Shown: positions 25,009 to 35,637 of the stretch, piece by piece
How positions within the stretch are numbered: the first letter of the stretch is position 1
Layout of the letters: every line of letters starts with the position of its first letter
NCBI GenBank assembly: GCA_014338405.1
Contig: JTDE01000104.1
Coordinates: 264,303-328,302 of the forward strand
Reading direction: 5' to 3'
DNA from: Paragonimus skrjabini miyazakii
Lineage: Eukaryota > Platyhelminthes > Trematoda > Plagiorchiida > Troglotrematidae
Length of the DNA: 64,000 bases
The notes under the pieces: model-generated
The model's database searches: none
The model's input: the letters and a program-made list of their open reading frames with translations, nothing else
What the model was told of the DNA's origin: nothing
Position numbers and translations under genes: made by a program

Positions 25009-26649
25009 AGAGCACTCCGCAAACGTTGGGATATCCTAATGGCACGTCCCGACAAAGGTGCAGGCATAATCATTGTGAAGAGGAAAGATTACATCGATAC
25101 AATGTTGCGGATTCTCTCAGATCAAAGTAATTTTTTTAAACTTGAAACCGAGAAAGATAAAGCAATTCAGATCGAGAGTCAAATTGTAGGTGATCTCAAG
25201 CGACTTTTGCAACTAGGAATAAGTACAATCACAAAATTCGAACGATTTAAACCGACTGGCTCTATCATCCCTTGTCTATACGGTCTCCCGAAGATCCATA
25301 AACCAAATCATCCGTTGAAGTTTATTTTTGATATGTACAATTCCCCGTACCACTTAACAGCAAAGGGGTTAGCAGAACAACCTGAACCTACGCTTTGGCA
25401 ACTATGCCCACACAGTCTACGAGACACGTTCGATTTTGTTAATGACGTAGAGGACGTTAATGCGAATAGTCAGTACATGTATTCGCTAAACGTCTGTTAG
25501 CTATTCGCAAATGTCCCTCTGCTTTCAATTTCATTTGCTAACATAACGATTAGTCAAACACTCGCCTCAGCATACTGACACTCATGTTGAAATAACTGCT
25601 TCCAGGAGGTACTCAAAACGTTCAGTTTGAGTTTAACAACGAAATCTATCGTCTGACTGACGGAGTCACAATGGGGTCTTCATTGTGCCCACTTTTAGCG
25701 CATATTTTCATCGACAAGCTTGAACATTAACAATTGATCCAGTCCATTGGCAATGTGTGCCTCTACCGACGATATGTAGACGATATATTCATTCTACTGA
25801 ATTCTGAGCATGACCTACCTGGTGTCGCCCATTCATTCAACCAGGTGCACCTCACCATCACGTTTACCGTTGGAAATGACTCAGAAGACTCCTCCCATTT
25901 TCTAGATGTGAATTTGGATAGGCACCTAGATGGTAGTTTACAACGCTCCGTTTATCGTGGAGCGAATTTGGACCGAGCGATATACAAATTTCAATAGTTT
26001 CGTGTATTTAAAGTAGAAACGAAACCTTGTTCGCTGCCTAATTGGTAGAGAAACGAAAATTTACTCTGCATACACAATAGACCAGGAGCTGGAGACAGTC
26101 GCCAATCTGTTATGGGAGAATGGCTACCCGGATCGTTTCATAACTCGGAACATGACTGTGTCCAAGCCAAGGAGTCAGATTACCACGGTAGAAAAGAAGG
26201 CTATTTTCATCGGCCTCCCTTTTAAGAGTGATATTGCAACAGAGACACTAGTCGTCGAGTTTATCGGACCCTTAGGCGCACATTTCCTACGGCAACGCTG
26301 CGCGGTTGGTTCACCACATCCCCCTGCTGACTGTGAGCTTGACAGACAATCTCCTGTCCTCGACCAATCCGTGGTTGTCTACTCATTTTCCTGCTGTTGT
26401 ACAGCAGAATATCCAGGTCGCAGGACGAGGCGTTTGTCACAACGGATCAAAGAACATCATCCAGTGTGGCTCGGGACAGGTTCGATCAAATTCATGATAA
26501 GTGCTGTCGTCGCACATCTGGCAGATACTGATTACCGAGTTAACCCCATTCAGGCGTTCCGTGTTGTCTACAAAGTCCGGATAAACCACCCCAAACTGGT
26601 CAGACCACAGATGTTGGTTACTGCTGAATCGATCGCCATTCGACTATGA
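25009..26649 (+). mobile_element. Penelope-like retroelement 1, inactivated
   Basis: Broken reverse transcriptase and GIY-YIG endonuclease of a Penelope-like element. In order: RPDKGAGIIIVKRKDYI (about 25050-25100), LYGLPKIHKPNHPLKFI (about 25277-25328), the RT motif-A region at about 25477-25527 reading SLNVC-stop-LFANVPL, then TQNVQFEFN and TDGVTMGSSLCPLLAHIF (about 25612-25710). A TAA at 25728 precedes the motif-C region YRRYVDDIF (about 25764-25790). The C-terminal part (to 26649) holds RTRRLSQRIKEHH of the GIY-YIG domain, but its YIG is changed (EYPGR). Lesions include motif-A Asp replaced by Asn, at least two stops, and frame changes near 25500-25610 and 25998-26150. It is a dead copy; the 5' end is lost in the gap. 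Intact PLEs prime at telomere-like or nicked DNA ends. Confidence 0.9.
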
Positions 26650-26841
26650 AATCCGATTCTGTGTTCACACAAAAAATTCCTACAAGCCATGCAGTTGCCG
26701 TGGCCAAAGGTCACACCATCAGTCTGCCTGCCCATCCAAACTCCAACCGATAACTTTATTACGCAATGGTGGGTGGAACTTCAAACCACCCATCGTTAAC
26801 ACTGGTGGTTTGCTGTCGGAGTGACTGACCTATAAAGTCCT

Positions 26842-26850
26842 GGATATTTC
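26842..26850. repeat. Target-site duplication, left (ggatatttc)
   Basis: Exact 9-bp match to 27396-27404, directly flanking the hammerhead-SINE insertion. The preceding t is also shared, so the duplication may be 10 bp. Confidence 0.8.
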
Positions 26851-27395
26851 CATATAGATTGAACATCACCCACAATTGATCGCAGCTGTCGCATTCCCAT
26901 AGACTTTCCAGTCGGCCCCTTTCGAAAAGAAGCACTAGACTCGAGTTTCGCTCTGATTAGAGCTCGTCAGTAGTGCATATCATCGCCACTGCCGGGACTT
27001 GAACCACGGACATTCAGTTCATGAGGCGACCGTGTTTACCACTGTGCCATTGACCTCACGTTAGGCACGACCGAATTATCATATGAGAACGCTCATCCAC
27101 TTTCGCTTGTGAGTAATGGTCAGGTTGCCCGATCGCCTCGAGAGGAGACACAGTTACTGTCTGTTAACTCCAATCGATGACCCCTCGACTAGGACTTCTC
27201 TGCAAGTTGAAATCACAGAAATCATTGACTTGTTGAGCGGTATTTGATTACTGATGGGTAGTAGGGGATTCTGATTTTCATATAGATTGAACATCACCCA
27301 CAATTGATCGCAGCTGTCGCATTCCCATAGACTTTCCAGTCGGCCCCTTTCGAAAAGAAGCACTAGACTCGAGTTTCGCTCTGATTAGAGCTCGT
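26851..27395 (-). mobile_element. Hammerhead-SINE (family B), concatemeric copy of 1.27 units
   Basis: Minus-strand short element of 545 bp between exact 9-bp duplications. Going 5' to 3' on the minus strand: a partial unit (27395-27279), a middle part, then a tRNA-like head. The head has A-box region TGGCACAGTGG (27049-27039) and B box GGTTCAAGTCCC (27005-26994). A complete hammerhead ribozyme follows at 26976-26932, then the tail ending CTATATG at 26851. The first and last 117 bp (27279-27395 and 26851-26967) look identical, giving a period of 428 bp. It is non-coding and non-autonomous, presumably mobilised in trans. The design (pol III head plus hammerhead, more than one unit, flanking duplications) resembles schistosome Sm-alpha elements and animal retrozyme-like elements. 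The identity of the mobilising enzyme is unknown; PLEs are nearby. Confidence 0.85.
26932..26976 (-). ncRNA. Hammerhead ribozyme (type I), intact core
   Basis: The minus-strand 45-mer can be drawn as a canonical hammerhead. Stem I is GCACTA paired with TAGTGC (6 bp). The core strand is CTGACGA. Stem II is GCTCT-AATC-AGAGC (5 bp with a 4-nt loop), followed by GAAA. Stem III is a minimal ACT-CG-AGT, including the A15.1-U16.1 pair, and the cleavable C17 follows. Predicted self-cleavage is 3' of the base complementary to 26938. All invariant residues (C3, U4, G5, A6, G8, A9, G12, A13, A14) are present. Very short stem III is typical of mobile-element hammerheads, which often act best as dimers. 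It lies 17 nt downstream of the tRNA-like B box. Confidence 0.85.
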
Positions 27396-27404
27396 GGATA
27401 TTTC
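27396..27404. repeat. Target-site duplication, right (ggatatttc)
   Basis: Right-hand partner of 26842-26850. Its perfect match marks both ends of the element unambiguously to within one base. Confidence 0.8.
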
Positions 27405-30400
27405 GTAACGTTCGGCTTGATCCAATTGCATTCTGTTAAACCTCTTTGTCTTGTGTACACACTGTTTTCGATTTTGTTGAATCTACTTAGTTGTATTGAT
27501 CTGATAATGAATTGTCGGAAACAATAGTTCGTCATGTCTATTCTTCTAGAATTCTATTTACTAAGGACGTTTACTTCAGTACAACCGAGGGGTTGGACTC
27601 TAATCTTCGTGCCCAAGCTGTGCGTGTGAATGACTTATGCAATTTCTGAAGACTGATGTAATACAATGACGCGTTCTCCATCACATATCAAGCAACTTAA
27701 GAGAAAAGAACACACACGATTAACATTTTCATTCTAATGGGACCTCGCGAAAGCGATTGAGAGTGAAGTGAACGAGCACCAACTCGCAGACGAGCATCCG
27801 TTGAATGAGAATGTATTGTCTGCTGAATTTTCACCAAACGCGGAGCACTTGGCATGGATCTGTCCTGGCCGTTCAAGAAGTTCCAGTCAGAGACCGAGAA
27901 AATTGGTTGTCCAATGTTTCCACAAGTAGACAGTAGACTGATATCGCACGATTTATTTTCAACTAAATTCCTCTGATTCTTCAGGACTGCCCACAGCAAA
28001 CCATTCATATATACCCACGGACGAGTGGATGAGACATTAATTAGAGCAAAACTATCGAAGATAACAGCCACTATCGACACTGTGGCAGCGATCATCGTAT
28101 ACACGTTTGTTTGTAGACAACAAACATGGGGTTGAGCTTTTGAACATTGGCAATGTTCTTTGTTCAACTGAATGAGAGTGAGCACCGAATGTAGAAGGCG
28201 GTTGTCGGATTACCTAGATGTTACGTCGTCAAAATATGATATACAACGGACAGTACGTGTTTCTTGGTTCGGTGTGGGACCGCTACGATACAGTAACACT
28301 AGTGGAGAGGTGCCATATGACAAAATTACATTTAGAATTCCGAAATATCGAGGAAGTCTGCCAAATGTTTGGTATGTGTAGGATATCAGCAACAAACCTA
28401 TAACACAAAGGTATTCCTACTTTGAGATCTAGCCCTACATGTAAATGAAGGGAAAACTGAGTGAAAATCTGTGTACGCAACTACGTAACAAACGTCATTA
28501 TGACAGTTCACTGCAGGCAGCAGGGATATAAGAATGGGTGAAGCCGACTTCCTGTGAACATGCTGCACATACACCAAACGAGAAATGTCACACGCACCGA
28601 ACAAACCTGAACAGAAACTTGCATTTATAGCAAGTACCATGAATATGTATACACACTATTTTGCTTAAACCCCTTGAAGCACTGGGGTGGCTAAATTTCG
28701 TTCATCACCTCGAGCTAATATTCAGCCAAAAAACCTATTGCATTTTCGTGCTACGGCAGATTAACGATGGTACCGTCGTGCAACATAGTGCCTTTGCCCA
28801 TTTGTCCTCCGAAAAACGCTGAGCTATTTTTCAATACGGTTCACGACCGTCCACTATCTGTACGCTCGATACTCACAGGTTCTGATTCACCCTTGAGCAA
28901 TTTTTGTTACCCGTGTATGCGCGGCAAGGACTTTGCTAGTTTTGATTATAACGCCGCATCTGCCTCACCTTCGCCAAGCAGCACGATAATGGATATTTTA
29001 CTTACAACATATAACATATCCAGGTACTGACCAATCCAACACGGGATTTGTAAGGTAGGTAGCCTGAACAGAACGCAGTTTTTTTTCCAGGTTCTTCACA
29101 ATCCAGCGTGGCAAAAAACTGACTGCCTTTTGAAAATATTATGAACGACGGGCGCCAAATTTATGGGTTCCACCTCAAATGGAGACGACTGCGAAGTTTC
29201 CCATACAACTATGTCATCATCCGTCTGGAAAAGATTAAAGCGAAACGCGCATGTAGTTTTGTTGGGATTGCAAAATACACTTAATCTGAGAACGTTTTTT
29301 GAGAGACAAACATTACAATTGTATGAAATTATAGGACAACAAACACAAGCGTTAGTTTGCATGGCTGCCGTGTATTCACCTGTTCGTGGCCAGTGTAGCC
29401 ACATTCTTTCAGGTGGCACATAAAGCATAGAGGGGAAACACGTTTGAAGTAATCGCTTCTGGTTTCTGGTCATCATGACAGCAAGAACTACTGCTTAGTT
29501 TCAGCACGTACGCACGTTGTTATACTACTCGCAAAAGCAGCTGCATGCTATACAGCAGTATGAATATACTGGACCACTACTGCTTAACAAGTATTGTCAG
29601 TTTATTAGTAGCAAAGCTAAGCCAAACTCACCTAGTCGGAGGACCTGTGCCAAACATGACGGATTGCTCGGCATTCCAACTTAAGTGTGTCACACATCAC
29701 ATTGATTTTTATTCCCCATGGTGAATGGTAATTCTGAAATACCACAATTAGGTTCACTACTGCCGGTAAAGATATTCCCAAAAAAGTAAAGGTGAACTGA
29801 TCAGGGAGTGATATTTTATCGAATAATTTAATGACCGACATCCCGATATCAGTAACATAATTAAAATAACGTCTGACAGTCTATTGCGGAAATCCCCACA
29901 TGGATAGTTACATTCGGAAATCAAAATTATTATCCCATGCATTAAGCACAGGACAGACTAAAATGTTTGAACATCAACCGTATAATCATACCAAATAAAT
30001 TCTATTATTGTTGACAATATGAGCGAACTATATGATCTAGCTAACTGTGACTCAGTTCGTAATGATGATAACACAAACTGAATCCTATATACTAAACTTG
30101 ATTCCACTAAAACAGATTTCACAGTTTTTACCGTCACAGAAAGACAATATATTTTTTATTAATTATCCGTTATGGAAATTACTTTGGCAAAGTCAAAAAC
30201 ATCCACTGTGGTTCACTAGAATCCGGTCAGTGTGAGTTATCTCTTCAACTTATCGGTCAAAACATGGTTTGCAAAATGTAACCTCAGTCATCTAATGGTT
30301 GTATAAGATATTTCAACTATCACCTTGCTTAAACCACGAATGAAGTAGTTTCAGAGGTAGACAACTGCTCACAAGTTCTACATTTACGGACATCATTTTA

Positions 30401-30614
30401 AGCTCGTTAGGTTCTAGTCTAATTTTCTTCCACAACAATTTGACTGCCACTGAACGAACACAAAGTTGGCCAGGTGAATTCAGTTATTGCACTCTCCTCA
30501 ATCGCAAACTTGTAATACTTGGAACAGAATGAACAAATAGATAATTGAAAAACTGAAGACATATACCCGCGAGTTCTTGTTATTATCTCGACCATGGTTG
30601 GTGAAACCAGAGTG
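27405..30614. other. Intron 3, middle; only weak ORFs
   Basis: Besides the antisense ORF at 27697-28185, open frames at 28767-29030 (+), 29163-29423 (+) and 29096-29476 (-) lack recognisable domains. One possible acceptor with a long T-tract (…ttttttttccag, near 29091) leads into an early stop. Nothing here is supportable. Confidence 0.5.
27697..28185 (-). CDS. Antisense ORF in intron 3, unidentified (possible exon)
   Basis: Longest repeat-free open frame in the window (162 codons from a GTG; first ATG about 30 codons in). It has a predicted membrane-like segment, MIAATVSIVAVIFDSFALI. This is followed by NVSS (N-glycosylation sequon), the segment PWVYMNGLLWAV, and two cysteines (KSCDIS, STCGN). 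One hydrophobic segment plus a cysteine-bearing loop is loosely reminiscent of the first half of claudin/PMP22-like four-span proteins, but the W-x-C-x-C style signature is not present. It may equally be chance. No upstream or downstream partner exon was recognised. Not a shadow of the CUB gene. Confidence 0.25.
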   Translation of the reverse strand: MLTLIQLNKEHCQCSKAQPHVCCLQTNVYTMIAATVSIVAVIFDSFALINVSSTRPWVYMNGLLWAVLKNQRNLVENKSCDISLLSTCGNIGQPIFSVSDWNFLNGQDRSMPSAPRLVKIQQTIHSHSTDARLRVGARSLHSQSLSRGPIRMKMLIVCVLFS

Positions 30615-30773
30615 AAAATTAAACATCACCCAAAATTGCTCGCAGCTCTCGCATTCCCACAGACTTTCCAGCAGGCTGCTTTTGAAGAATATCACAAGAT
30701 TCGAAGTCCGCTCTGGTTAGAGCTTGTGAGTAGTGCATATTCTTGCTGCAGTCAGGACTAGAACTTCGACTGC
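30615..30773 (-). repeat. Hammerhead-SINE fragment (family B), ribozyme mutated
   Basis: Carries the tail ('cacccaaaattgctcgcagc'), the ribozyme region and the start of the B-box segment on the minus strand. Stem II is preserved (GCTCTAACCAGAGC), but the core strand is CTCACAA instead of CTGACGA, and GAAA is replaced by GGAC. It cannot cleave. It joins directly to an oppositely oriented tail at 30774. Confidence 0.7.
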
Positions 30774-30835
30774 GATTGTGGGTGATGTTCAATTCATATG
30801 AAAACCAAAACCCTTTGCTACTCATTAGAAATCAA
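30774..30835 (+). repeat. Hammerhead-SINE tail (family B), inverted partner
   Basis: Plus-strand tail reading 'gcgattgtgggtgatgttc' then 'aattcatatgaaaacc', and the 'tttgctactcattagaaatc' end. It repeats, in the opposite sense, sequence also present at 30624-30650, so the two pieces form a short inverted repeat. Confidence 0.65.
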
Positions 30836-33299
30836 AGTAGGTAATGTGCACGACATTTGACCTGGAAAATTTAGCCGCATTATGTAAGGTGCGTATTACA
30901 TAAAAATCTGTCCGACCATATACTGTGCGTATTGTCATTTTCGATGGATCAATTAAAATTATTTCTTGGAAGATGATGCTTTGTGTAACGTATTTGTTAA
31001 AGCACTTTAGCTGCGACGTGCGAACAACAAAGCGTAAATAAACTTAAAAAGTTTCATTTGTTAACATATGATACCCAGGAGCGCTAATTACATCACTCTA
31101 GTCACGTGCCTAGCCTTAGCTGAAAGACCCGTTACACGGTCGAACTTCATTCGATTGGCACATGGTCATCGTCTTGTTGACCAAGTAATCGACGCATGCT
31201 ACCTCAAGTGTGGGTGAACAAATTCGTAAAAGGACGGATCAAGCAAATAGAATCGGGCTTCGTGATTGATAGCAAGGATTTGCTTTGCTGTTTCCAATAA
31301 AACGCGGCTCAAAAGCATTACAAGTTTTATATAAAACCGATTGAAGATCGCGTTTCAATCGTATCACTATGGACTACCTAGAATGGGCAGTGGATGCGTC
31401 CTGGACAAGAAGCCTGCTAATTGATCATGCGTCAGTGGGATGTCACAAACTACAAACTTGTTCACTGTTGTTGAGATAATGGTAAACATTAGTACTAGCT
31501 TCCTTCGCTATTCAGGCTGTCATGTTAATCTCACGTAAAAGGAACTTTGTACACGTCAGAATAAAAGGTTTTCATCAAATCTATGTTTGCTTAGCTCCGA
31601 ATGCCATGTTTCTACCAAACTTTGTCGTTTATTTATGAAATATTGCGCTTTCCAATATTCTGCTTGAAAACAAAACACGAGAACCGTTGTTTGCGTCGGC
31701 CTGGTCTGTTTTGAAGTGAACACTAAGCCACGAATATGACAGTTCATACGATGAGCACAATGCTTACACAAGTGCACGCAATGTTCTTAAGAAAATCTGT
31801 GGTCAGTGTGAGCATGAAAGCAAACACAAAATCAAATTTTTGAGGTACGGTGAAGAAGTAGAATATTTACGATCCAGAGACCGCAGTCGAATAAATGAGA
31901 AGATAAGAATAGCCGGTTCGTTGTACAGCATGCCATGAGGGGGAGGGTATATAAATAATTGCGTAAACATTAAAGTTGTGTACTCAACCTACACGCTTGA
32001 ACAGTCAGTGTCCCATACACGTAGCCACAATCCAGCCTTCTTGAGGTCCGTGTTCGCTGTTTGATAGCAAACAAGTGTCAACCGCAGTTCCGTTCGATTC
32101 TTAAATTAAAGTAGCCAGTAAAATTTGCATTGTGGGCAAACTCACAGAGACTAAGTTAAAAGGAATGTTCGAAGTCAAACACTGTTGACTGTTAGCTTTT
32201 CATAGTGGTCTACCAGTGTCAAGCAGCAAATAACTTGGAGAGATTCATTGGAATGTCTGAAGAACAGAGAGAGGTTAAAACGTGAAACGATAAGTCAACA
32301 GTGGGGATTGGTAATAAAATGATACTAGATGCTGAGTTGATGCGCGAAATGTAGCTGAATTTTTACAAATAATAATCTGGTTATGAGCAGTATGAGGTCA
32401 GTTGGACAGTGATCGACATGATCACTTCCTTCGAACGTTGACTGGGGTTCACTTGCCTGTTTCGGCCATGAGATGTATCACTGATCACTTCTAACAAGAG
32501 CAAAAGTTGTACCTAGTACTTCTTTTGAAATGGGCTGGCTGGAAATTCTATACACGTATGTCAAACATTTTTGTGGAATCTTGCACAATGACAAGAACTC
32601 TTAACGATATCTCTAAGTCTAAACTGATTGGTGAGTCCTGAGCTTGTGGTCTTCGGTTGAAGTCAGCTGCACATTCAGTTTGCCGGTTTCCTAAGGAACG
32701 TTTTCGTTGCCTTAGGCTCTTACACTTCTGCCTTTCTGACAGCATTTTTCAACAGTTTTAGCCAACGATTCAGGTACGCTACAGGAAGAAAGGTTATCGT
32801 CCATTCTGTCTGTATTCCTTTTGCCAACTGGAAAGTGATCTTTTCAAGTTATGGGTGACAAGTGTGACTATACAGCGTGGTACAGAGAAAACCAATGAAT
32901 TAACTATGATCACAGTGCTGTATAGAATGTAACACCCCTAGCAGTTGGATGAGTGAACTAGTTGCTTAGCTAAATTTGTTAATCACTTTTCAATGCTTTG
33001 TTTTCAGTTTGGCTACATTTTGTTGATTACTAATCTTAACTGGTTTAGGCATTGCTTCCGGTCGCTGATGCAAACAATGAACGGAAGTGCGTTTCATTTC
33101 ATTTTAACCTCTGAATAATCTGACTATCGTATGCTGAGTTGCCTGCACAAATAAAAAACGACAATTATCAGTAGTATGAAGCTAGCATCCATCGCAAATG
33201 ACCACAGTATGCTCATGGTCGTAAAATCCACAGCCAGCTTCTTCCATACTAAATAACTATATCGATGGTCACCTTTTGTTAACGATTGTCACTGCTGCC
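30836..33299. other. Intron 3, later part; nothing notable
   Basis: No recognised repeat family, ORF or structure. Short frames at 31556-31777 and 32548-32745 (both -) show no motif. Confidence 0.5.
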
Positions 33300-33570
33300 T
33301 TCCATAGACCAATGTTTGAACTCCGACCACGCTTTCCTGAAACAACCGGATTGACCAGTAGGCCACCAACCTCACAATAGGCTCGCATAATTTATCTGAC
33401 GCAAACGTTTAGCTGCATTCGCTTGTATGCACTATCTACATTGTCCGATTGCTCCGAAGGAAGGCACCGTAACTGTTCTGTTAACTCCACTCCATGATCC
33501 CAGGATTAGGACTGTTATTCAAGTTTAAGTCACAGAAACCACTAAATTTGTTGACCGATATTTTTATTGC
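33300..33570 (-). repeat. Hammerhead-SINE 5' part (family B, decayed)
   Basis: The minus strand shows a B-box-like segment (GGTCGGAGTTCAAAC), the 'ctcacaataggctcgcata' stretch corresponding to 'ctcacgttaggcacgaccg' in the good copy, and the 'gttaactccactccatgatc' and 'ggattaggactgttattca' portions. It stops before the ribozyme, so this copy has the upstream half only. Confidence 0.6.
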
Positions 33571-33976
33571 CATTGAGCACAAGAAGTTTTGGTAGTATGA
33601 AACAAAAATCCCTCAAAGTAGAGTAGAAGTTTTACAATCCCTTGGATTTGGATGGCTGGAAGGTAATTGGGAGCGTGGAATTTGTTGTCACACGGGGGTG
33701 AATTTTAATTCATCCTAACAAAAATCCTTTTTCGCCTATCGACGGTTAACTATGATTCAGTTACATTTTTTGGGACAGAACAAATTTGTTAACAATAACC
33801 TTGGCTGGTGTTGGTGGTTGAGATGGTGATCAAACGGATTCTTTCCCTGGTAGAGCTGTCTGTGAAGTAAGTGTAATAACTGTTCCTACAAGAAACTCAT
33901 CTAGTCAATGCTTAGTTACTCTGAGCTGTTACTTGGGTTGGTTGGTTGGTTGTAATTAGGCAAGTTCATGTAAAGT

Positions 33977-34232
33977 TCATGTTGAACATTACCCACAATC
34001 GCATTCCCATAGACTTTCCAGTCGGCTCCTTTCGAAAAGGATAACTAGACTTGAGTTTCACTCTGATTAGAGCTCGTCAGCAGTGCACATCCATGACACT
34101 GCGGGGACTGGAACCCTGGCCACGCTGTTCACGAGACGACCATGATAGCCTCTGTGTCATTGACCTCACACTAAGCACGATCGGATTATCATATGTGAAC
34201 GCTCAACCACTGTCGCCTGTGATTAACATAAA
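33977..34232 (-). mobile_element. Hammerhead-SINE copy (family B) with ribozyme core retained
   Basis: Single partial unit on the minus strand, containing a tRNA-like head with B box GGGTTCCAGTCCC, a hammerhead (34086-34042), and a tail with a roughly 15-bp deletion relative to the copy at 26.9 kb. No flanking duplications were found by eye. The short open frame across it is accidental. Confidence 0.75.
34042..34086 (-). ncRNA. Hammerhead ribozyme, second copy (stem I weakened)
   Basis: The core CTGACGA and GAAA are intact. Stem II is GCTCT-AATC-AGAGT, with one G-U closing pair. Stem III is ACT-CA-AGT, followed by the cleavable C. Stem I is GCACTG against TAGTTA, so only the four core-proximal positions pair, one as G-U. 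It probably has reduced activity, but it independently preserves every catalytic residue of the family. Confidence 0.7.
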
Positions 34233-35435
34233 CTGTTTAAACTCTGACATGGAGTTTGGATTTGTAGGCATTTATTCATGACGGCCACCATTTTGATCAG
34301 AAGGTACCATGGTTATGAATGTCGTTTGATATGCTATACGAAATCCAAATTAAAATATGTATATCAAAAAGCTGAAACTGGACAAAATGAAGGCTTCACA
34401 GATGAACTGGTAGAGTTGTGGCTGTAGACAGTGCGCTAATTGAGACCCGTTGTCATCCCCAAAAGAGGTTCTAACATGCAGTTCGTACTATCACAACATT
34501 CCCCGCTAGACAAGCGACGTTTATCCAGTCTACTTAACTGAATAGTCAAGGTTTGCACATGATGCGAACATATTATCGGTTAACCACAACCCGGGTTTAC
34601 TTAGCGTTTCGTTGTTTCGGTAGATAATACCCGGTGGGGTGAACACTCGGTTGGCGTGCGAATTACGTGGGTCAAACGCCACATATTCCATTTGATAAGC
34701 AGACCGATTAATAATGTGTCCTGAGTGCCCCGAAGTATGCTATGACGAAAGGCTGCGTTCCTGTTGCAGTGATCTTACTCAATGTAAGCCAAATGGTGTA
34801 GACAAAAATGATGAAACACAGCAAGCTCCGTAATGTCTTCAGGAGCATGCCAAGTCTCCTAACCGCACAGCAAAACAGAATGAACATAAGAGTTACACAT
34901 TGTTTCCTTCGGTGAAAAGTGAATGTCATTTTTACGTCAGACATGATGATGGTTGTCAAATATAAATCTAGCCTTGTGTTATCTAGGATGATGCCGCATG
35001 AGATGAAGCACCTTAAGCAAGTCGAACGGTACATAGTCACAAACGGACTATCCGCAATGAAAACAATGGGAGTAGAAATTCCCAAGGCTTGGTGCAGCAT
35101 TTTACATTTATGCCAACCTTGTTTCGGTTTTCGCCGCATGAATAATATAACTACTGACAGTGATATCGCTGTAGTTATTCCACAAGAAACCTTTATTCTC
35201 CTGCAACGAACAAATCTACTTCAGGCTAGATAGCAAGTTTCCAGTACATGTTGAGTCGTATCAACTACATGGCTGTTTTATTAGTTTCCAAAGTTCTCTG
35301 TGTTTAAACGATTGTTGTGTGTGACTGTTCAACCATTGAATGAATTAATAAATTTACTTGGCATACTATTTACTCAACTTCCATTAAGCAGGCACTTGTA
35401 ATAACTACTTTCGCTGCTGTTTACCTCGTTTGCAG
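34233..35435. other. End of intron 3; unidentified overlapping ORFs
   Basis: Overlapping frames at 34708-35139 (-) and 34919-35233 (+) are long by chance standards. Neither shows a domain, and neither has convincing splice borders. The final 60 bp form a good pyrimidine-rich acceptor region for exon 4 (…tttacctcgtttgcag). Confidence 0.5.
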
Positions 35436-35637
35436 AATGTGATTACATAATTCGCAGCACGGGGCCGTCTTCAGCCACATTTGAGTCACCCACATACAAA
35501 AGCGATCGACTTCTACTTCCGAATCGCGCTTGCTCGTTCTATTTTCTTGGATCTAATCATGCAGCCGACCGAATAGAATCAGTGCGTATCTTTTTTGAAT
35601 CACTACACTTGCCGGGACCCCATGTAGGCAGTGACCA
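35436..35637 (+). CDS. Multi-CUB protein, exon 4 (first half of CUB 2)
   Basis: Adds residues 230-297. Strong acceptor (gtttgcag) and gtaagt donor (35638). The first two bases complete Glu with the G left by exon 3, so CUB 2 starts E-CDYIIRSTG. The CUB pattern follows: FESPTYKSD for the SP-x-YP strand, the second cysteine in RACSFYFLG, then ESVRIFFESLHLPG. The exon is open throughout but has no ATG in its own frame, so it is easily missed by ORF finding. It ends in phase 2 (CA-), completed by exon 5. CUB 2 is more diverged than CUB 1. Confidence 0.85.

Noticed and set aside
24520..25500. 326-codon open frame
   Set aside because: It crosses a 297-N gap translated as X. Only the part after 25009 is PLE reverse transcriptase; the part before the gap is unrelated.
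29091..29130. Strong-looking acceptor (long T tract then cag) that might start a CUB-gene exon
   Set aside because: In the required phase the frame meets a stop within about ten codons, and no CUB-like sequence follows.
34708..35233. Overlapping long frames on both strands before exon 4
   Set aside because: They overlap each other, have no recognisable motif and no paired splice sites. One of them at most could be real, and the sequence gives no reason to choose.
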